The notes below the pieces were generated by a model. The model ran no database searches. It was not told where the DNA came from and was given only the letters and a program-made list of their open reading frames with translations. A stretch of 10,067 nucleotides of DNA from JBFHER01 sp041584055 (GTDB taxonomy: Bacteria; Bacteroidota; Bacteroidia; Bacteroidales; UBA5342): NCBI GenBank assembly GCA_041584055.1, contig JBFHER010000135.1, positions 1 through 10,067 on the forward strand, read 5' to 3'. Positions within the stretch are counted from its first letter, which is position 1; each line of letters begins with the position of its first letter. Shown piece after piece: positions 5,635-10,067 of this stretch. The position numbers and the translations under genes are program-made.

Positions 5635-7278
5635 ATGAAACATCGACGAATTTTTTTTAGTATTCTGGTAATCATAGGGACCACAATAGGGTGTCAACCC
5701 GCAACTGATACTGTGTCAATCGAATCTCTTCTAAAAGAAATGGTAGATCGTGATGCCATAAGCACTTACCCCACACACAACTTCAGGTTAAAGCAACAGA
5801 GCAGTTACAACAGGGCTTCGGTGACTCCGGATGAACCCGGAGGATGGTTTACCAACAAAGACTTTAACTCAAGTGATAAGGACAGTAATTTCGTAAGAGT
5901 TGAGGAAATTAACGGGGAAAAAGAATGGGTGCTCATGGATCACAAAGGTGCCGGCGCCATTGTACGTAGCTGGATGCCATTTTTAAATCCCAGGACACCG
6001 GATACGGATATAACATTGAAAATATATTTGGATGGCGCTTTAGAGCCTGTGATTGAGGGAAACATGTTGGATCTGTTTAATGGTGATGGCTTGATTCCCT
6101 TCCCTTTTGCACATAAATCATTACGTTCATCGGTTTCTTTTTTTCCAATTCCATATGCAAAGAGCTGTAAAATAACAAGCACAGCGCGTCCCTTCTTCTT
6201 TCAGTTTACCTACCGTGAATATCCGGAAGGAACATCCATTAAGTCCTTCACAATGGAAGATTTCGTAGCCTCATCAATTCTTACAAAAGAAGTTGGAAAG
6301 CAATTGTTGGACCCCCAAATAAGGAAAAAGGGCGAACAGATTACAATGAGCGCTCTTTTAAATAAAGGTGAGGAGAAAACGGTTCATTTGCCTTCAGGGG
6401 AGGCAGCAATCAGGTCATTGACCTTTAAATTGGGTAATTACGATAATGCAGATATAACCCGTACTGTGATTCTTAAAATGTCATTCGATGGAAAAGAAAC
6501 GGTTTGGTGTCCTGTGGGAGATTTCTTTGGAACAGGCATTGGACTGAATCCGTACCAGGGTTGGCATACAACTGTTGAGGAAAACGGCATGATGAGCTGT
6601 CGTTGGGTAATGCCTTATCAAAATTCAGGAAGTATCACAGTTCTTAATCTGGGTGAAACATTTATTGAATTTGATTTAAATGCAAATGTTGATGCCTACC
6701 AGTGGTCTGATAAAAGCATGTATTTTCATGGAGAATGGAAGGGACAGTATCCGCTTCCTACGCGCCCTTTTTCCGACTGGAATTACATTACGCTTAAAGG
6801 GAAAGGGGTGTACGCCGGTGATGCTCTTACCATCATGAATCCTGTTAAAAAATGGTGGGGTGAGGGGGACGAACGTATTTGGGTGGATAACGATACCTTC
6901 CCGTCTATTTTCGGAACAGGAACAGAAGATTATTATGCTTATTCCTGGGGTGGGGTAAGCACCGATTTTTATGAACACCCGTTTCATGCGCAGCCCAGAA
7001 GCAATGTTTACAACAAATTAAACCGTAAAACGTCAGACGAAAGAGATACGCAGGGCTATAGCACCGAAATCAGAACCCGTGCACTTGATGGGATCCCTTT
7101 TGAAAGTTCCCTGCAGCTCGACATGGAGGTGTGGAGTGGGACGGATTGCGACATGGGCTATGGCGTGGGACTGTTTTGGTATGGGGCTGCCACAACCACT
7201 TCGAATCGCAAACCTGATCCTGTTGAAGCATTAAACATACCACCGCTTCCGGATGGATTTCCAGGTATTGAAAACTAA
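5635..7278 (+). CDS. DUF2961 / GH172-family lipoprotein (putative alpha-furanosidase)
   Basis: The 547-residue product has a signal ending in TIGC with the lipid-accepting Cys20, so it should be a lipoprotein. The central and C-terminal parts carry the hallmark of DUF2961 (GH172): KKWWGEGDERIWVD around residues 405-418, then FGTGTEDYY at 426-434 and GLFWYGAAT at 512-520. The family has a double beta-jelly-roll fold and often works as an oligomer. Characterised members act on alpha-D-fructofuranosides (difructose dianhydride I) and on alpha-D-arabinofuranosides of mycobacterial arabinan. Glu410 and Glu431 lie 21 residues apart in the two most conserved motifs and are my candidates for the catalytic pair. 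The next gene begins 17 bp downstream, so the two are almost certainly co-transcribed. The start codon is supported by the signal peptide directly after it. Family assignment is strong, but the exact sugar is unknown, since most DUF2961 proteins near sulfatases are uncharacterised. Confidence 0.88.
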   Translation: MKHRRIFFSILVIIGTTIGCQPATDTVSIESLLKEMVDRDAISTYPTHNFRLKQQSSYNRASVTPDEPGGWFTNKDFNSSDKDSNFVRVEEINGEKEWVLMDHKGAGAIVRSWMPFLNPRTPDTDITLKIYLDGALEPVIEGNMLDLFNGDGLIPFPFAHKSLRSSVSFFPIPYAKSCKITSTARPFFFQFTYREYPEGTSIKSFTMEDFVASSILTKEVGKQLLDPQIRKKGEQITMSALLNKGEEKTVHLPSGEAAIRSLTFKLGNYDNADITRTVILKMSFDGKETVWCPVGDFFGTGIGLNPYQGWHTTVEENGMMSCRWVMPYQNSGSITVLNLGETFIEFDLNANVDAYQWSDKSMYFHGEWKGQYPLPTRPFSDWNYITLKGKGVYAGDALTIMNPVKKWWGEGDERIWVDNDTFPSIFGTGTEDYYAYSWGGVSTDFYEHPFHAQPRSNVYNKLNRKTSDERDTQGYSTEIRTRALDGIPFESSLQLDMEVWSGTDCDMGYGVGLFWYGAATTTSNRKPDPVEALNIPPLPDGFPGIEN

Positions 7279-7295
7279 AAATGTAAAATCATAAA

Positions 7296-9941
7296 ATGAA
7301 AATAATGTTACAATTTAAAAGAATCTCAGCCATATGTTTCATCGTCGTGGCCATGACTTTGCAGGCCTGCAATTCAGGATTTGTGCACAGCTATGAGAAA
7401 TCTCAAAATTCAATAACTGTCCATCACGACAGTGTGTTGATAAATGTTGAGGTAATCGATCATGCCATCATACATGTTAAAAAAAGTATTGCCGGACAAG
7501 CAGAATCTGCTTTGCCTGACTATGTGACCGTTATGGAAGCGCAAAATGTGGACTGGACATTATCAGAAACCACTGATTCCCTCATCATACATACAGCACG
7601 TTTGGATGTGATCATCAAAAGTGATGGAAATATTGCCTATCAAACAAAAGAAGGCAGGCGTTTACTTGGTGAAACCCGGGAACTGACCTTCCTTAATCCC
7701 GGCGAATCGGAAGAACATGCCGTTTCGCAGGCCTTTCTTGCCGGAGATGAAGGGCTTTATGGTTTGGGACAATTTCAGAGTGGCATTATGAACTGGAAAA
7801 ACGTACCCATCCGTTTGCAACAGTACAATCAGGAAATTGCAATCCCTTTTTTGGTTTCCACCAAAGGCTACGGAATCTACTGGCACAACTATAGTCTGAC
7901 AGATTTTAACCACACTCAAAATGAAATTCAGTTCGCCACAGAGGCTCCCATTGCAAAGGTAAGTGATGAGCATGTCGCACCGATTGATGGCGAAAAGGAA
8001 AACGTGGCAGCTTATGCCAGCAAAGAGAATCTGGCAAAAAATATACGCGAAACCACGTTTACACCTGCCAAAACAGGTGAGTATACTTTCCTTGCGCTGA
8101 GTGACAACAATGGCCGCATGCGTGGGGAGATTAAAGTGACCATTGATGAGGATCCCGTTATCAATTACTCCACCATCTGGATGCCAAGAAGGTATTCCGG
8201 TAAGAAGTTTCTGGAAGCAGGAAAAACCTATAAGGTTGTGTTCCAAAATACGGGTGCTAAAATTCCCGGACAGTTGTTTTTTAACGAACCGGATTACAAT
8301 AAAACAGTTTTTAGCAGTATAAAAGGAAAGGCCATCGATTATTACTTTGTGCATGGGAATAATCCTCAGGAGGTCATTGCAAATTATCAAAACCTGACAG
8401 GGAAAGCACCTCTTTTTCCTAAAAGTGCCTATGGCTTCTGGCAGTGTCGTGAAAGATATCACAATCAGGAAGAACTGTTGGTGAATGCACGTGAGATGAG
8501 AAAACGTGAAATTCCATTTGATAATATAGTGCAAGACTGGTTTTATTGGCCAAAAGGAACCAAAGGTCCGGAGTGGGACAGAGCGAAATATCCCGACGCC
8601 AAAGCCATGGTTGACGAACTGAAGGCCATGAATCTGAAACTCATGGTTTCGGTATGGCCGGAGGTGAAGCATGATGGTCTGGTGGAGAAGTACGGTCTTA
8701 AAATACTGGAAAGCAGTAACTACATTGATATTTATGATCCCGAAGTAAGAAAGCAGTTTTATCGCATGTTGAGTGATTCAATGTTCCAGCTTGGGGTCAA
8801 TTCCATCTGGCTTGACGGCACCGAACCGGAGGGCGTCAATGATACAAAAGTAAGTACTGCGGTGGGACCATTCGAGGACGTTCAAAACCCTTACTCGCTG
8901 GAAGTAACAAGAGCGGTGTATGAAGGGCGTAGAGATGAATTCCCCAATGAGCGTGTATTTAACCTGACCCGCTCGGCATATGCAGGTCAGCAACGTTATG
9001 GCGCCACTTCATGGTCCGGTGATGTGGAGGCCTCGTGGGAACAATTATCTGAACAGATCGCTGCCGGTCTGAACTTTACAATGGCCGGAATCCCTTATTG
9101 GTCGCACGATATTGGAGGCTTCTTCAGAGATTCTAAATCCATCAATCCGGAGTTTGACAGTCAGTACACAAATCCAGAATACATTGAATTATTAAGCCGT
9201 TGGTTTCAATTTGGGACTTTTAGCCCTATCTTCAGAATTCATGGATATGTTTCTGAGACTGAGGTTTGGCGATATGGTCAGGCCTTTGAAGACATGGCCC
9301 GTAAATTCATCGATTTACGCTACCAACTCATGCCATACATCTATTCAGAAGCATGGAAAATTACAAACGAAAGCAAGCTGCTGATGAGTCCTTTGGTTTA
9401 CTTTTATCCAAACGATAAAAAAACATGGGGTATAAAAGACCAGCTTTGCTTTGGTCCTGATTTGATGGTTGGCTTTATAACAGAGTACAAACAACGAACA
9501 AAAGAAATGTATCTGCCGGAAGGAGAGTGGTTTAACTTCTGGAACAATGAGAAAATGTCAGGAAATAGAAATGTGACGGTTGAAGCACCACTTAACAGCA
9601 CTCCCATTTTTGTAAAAGCAGGCTCCATACTTCCTCTGGGCCCCAAAGTTCAGTATGCAACCCAGGTGAGCAGGGTACCAATGCATATCAAAGTGTATCC
9701 TGGTATGGATGCTGAATTTGTATTGTACCTTGATGACAACGAAAGTTATGATTACGAAAAAGGTGAATATTCAGAAGTCATGTTTACTTACAGCGAATCA
9801 TCCAAAACTTTAAACATTAACAAAGGACAGGGCAGCTTTGTGGATTTTGAAAAAGAGCCTTTAAATTTAGTACTGGAATTAATTGGCGGGACGAAAAAGG
9901 ATGTGGTTTTTAAAGGTGAAAACGTATCCGTGGCGTTTTAA
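7296..9941 (+). CDS. GH31 alpha-glycosidase lipoprotein with PA14-like insertion (alpha-xylosidase-like)
   Basis: This is an exo-acting retaining alpha-glycosidase of family 31. The 881-residue protein has a lipoprotein signal (LQAC, Cys25). An N-terminal beta-sandwich (about 35-215) is interrupted by a PA14-like module (about 230-345, with FTPAKTGEYTFLALSDNNG and AGKTYKVVF). The TIM barrel (about 370-690) follows, then C-terminal beta domains. The barrel motifs are GFWQCRERYHNQEELL, IVQDWFYW (Asp414), IWLDGTEPE with nucleophile Asp507, TSWSGDVEASW with acid/base Asp576, WSHDIGGF, and FRIHG. The PA14 insertion and the RERYHNQEEL/QDWFYW pattern resemble bacterial alpha-xylosidases such as those of Cellvibrio and Bacteroides. 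The same branch also contains enzymes of other specificity, so alpha-xylosidase is a likely but unproven call. No residue loss or frameshift was seen. The gene follows the GH172 gene after 17 bp. A second ATG three codons in (7305) is an equally possible start. Confidence 0.93.
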   Translation: MKIMLQFKRISAICFIVVAMTLQACNSGFVHSYEKSQNSITVHHDSVLINVEVIDHAIIHVKKSIAGQAESALPDYVTVMEAQNVDWTLSETTDSLIIHTARLDVIIKSDGNIAYQTKEGRRLLGETRELTFLNPGESEEHAVSQAFLAGDEGLYGLGQFQSGIMNWKNVPIRLQQYNQEIAIPFLVSTKGYGIYWHNYSLTDFNHTQNEIQFATEAPIAKVSDEHVAPIDGEKENVAAYASKENLAKNIRETTFTPAKTGEYTFLALSDNNGRMRGEIKVTIDEDPVINYSTIWMPRRYSGKKFLEAGKTYKVVFQNTGAKIPGQLFFNEPDYNKTVFSSIKGKAIDYYFVHGNNPQEVIANYQNLTGKAPLFPKSAYGFWQCRERYHNQEELLVNAREMRKREIPFDNIVQDWFYWPKGTKGPEWDRAKYPDAKAMVDELKAMNLKLMVSVWPEVKHDGLVEKYGLKILESSNYIDIYDPEVRKQFYRMLSDSMFQLGVNSIWLDGTEPEGVNDTKVSTAVGPFEDVQNPYSLEVTRAVYEGRRDEFPNERVFNLTRSAYAGQQRYGATSWSGDVEASWEQLSEQIAAGLNFTMAGIPYWSHDIGGFFRDSKSINPEFDSQYTNPEYIELLSRWFQFGTFSPIFRIHGYVSETEVWRYGQAFEDMARKFIDLRYQLMPYIYSEAWKITNESKLLMSPLVYFYPNDKKTWGIKDQLCFGPDLMVGFITEYKQRTKEMYLPEGEWFNFWNNEKMSGNRNVTVEAPLNSTPIFVKAGSILPLGPKVQYATQVSRVPMHIKVYPGMDAEFVLYLDDNESYDYEKGEYSEVMFTYSESSKTLNINKGQGSFVDFEKEPLNLVLELIGGTKKDVVFKGENVSVAF

Positions 9942-10067
9942 TAATTAATAGAATGAAGGAAGGAGCCGGGAGAAAACGTTAGTTTAAATAGCCGAGAGAT
10001 AGGTTTTTAGTGCTGACATTCCGCAATGTATTTCGTCCTCAGGAAAAAGAATAGATGCCTTGGCTAA
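9942..10067. other. Non-coding tail after the GH31 gene, with small inverted repeat
   Basis: No gene is recognisable in these 126 bp. A perfect inverted repeat ACATT-CCGC-AATGT lies at 10016-10029 but lacks a T-run, so it is a poor terminator. TAGGTTTT at 10000-10007 is one base from the TAnnTTTG -7 consensus. An ATG at 10055 preceded by AGGAAAAAGA could start a further + strand gene running out of the window, but only four codons are visible, which is too few to support a call. Confidence 0.35.

Noticed and set aside
7662..8672. Long antisense open frame of 336 codons on the - strand
   Set aside because: It lies entirely inside the GH31 gene, is rich in Cys, His, Phe and Ile as expected for an antisense shadow, and shows no domain pattern or plausible start region.
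10055..10067. ATG at 10055 as the start of a further gene
   Set aside because: Only four codons are visible before the window ends, so no coding signal can be judged despite the purine-rich sequence upstream.
1..10067. CRISPR arrays, tRNA or rRNA genes, insertion sequences
   Set aside because: No regularly spaced long repeats, cloverleaf-like sequences, transposase genes or terminal inverted repeats were seen. The short direct repeats found are 7 to 9 bases long with irregular spacing.

Overview
The window reads as part of a carbohydrate-degradation locus from a member of the Bacteroidota, probably marine or otherwise exposed to sulfated polysaccharides. This is inferred from four things: moderately AT-rich DNA, lipoprotein signals ahead of large glycan-degrading enzymes, A-rich translation starts without a strong Shine-Dalgarno, and upstream sequences resembling the Bacteroidota -7 promoter element (TAnnTTTG). 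A sulfatase-rich member of the PVC group cannot be excluded from the sequence alone.

All five genes are on the + strand. Positions 2-1402 hold the 3' part of a right-handed parallel beta-helix protein whose true start lies upstream of the window. After a 383-bp gap come a lipoprotein S1-type sulfatase (1786-3480), a 266-bp gap, and a second, quite different secreted S1-type sulfatase with a C-terminal beta-rich extension (3747-5558). A 76-bp gap leads to a DUF2961/GH172-type lipoprotein (5635-7278). Only 17 bp later a GH31 alpha-glycosidase with a PA14-like insertion begins (7296-9941). The last 126 bp hold no recognisable gene.

The enzymes make sense together as an exo-acting, side-chain-trimming set in the periplasm or on the outer membrane. 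Two sulfatases with different active-site surroundings would remove sulfate esters. GH172 (known members act on alpha-D-fructofuranosides and alpha-D-arabinofuranosides) and GH31 (the PA14-containing branch includes alpha-xylosidases) would remove alpha-linked sugars. The beta-helix protein could act on or bind the polymer. No SusC/SusD pair, regulator or sulfatase-maturing enzyme is visible, so the substrate cannot be named.

The least explained part is the non-coding DNA. The leaders of the two sulfatases each carry their own set of short direct repeats. The leaders of the second sulfatase and the GH172 gene share two motifs in the same order. A 50-nt potential stem-loop sits just before the second sulfatase. 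These look like separate regulatory inputs rather than one simple operon, but all are read by eye and need statistical and comparative testing.
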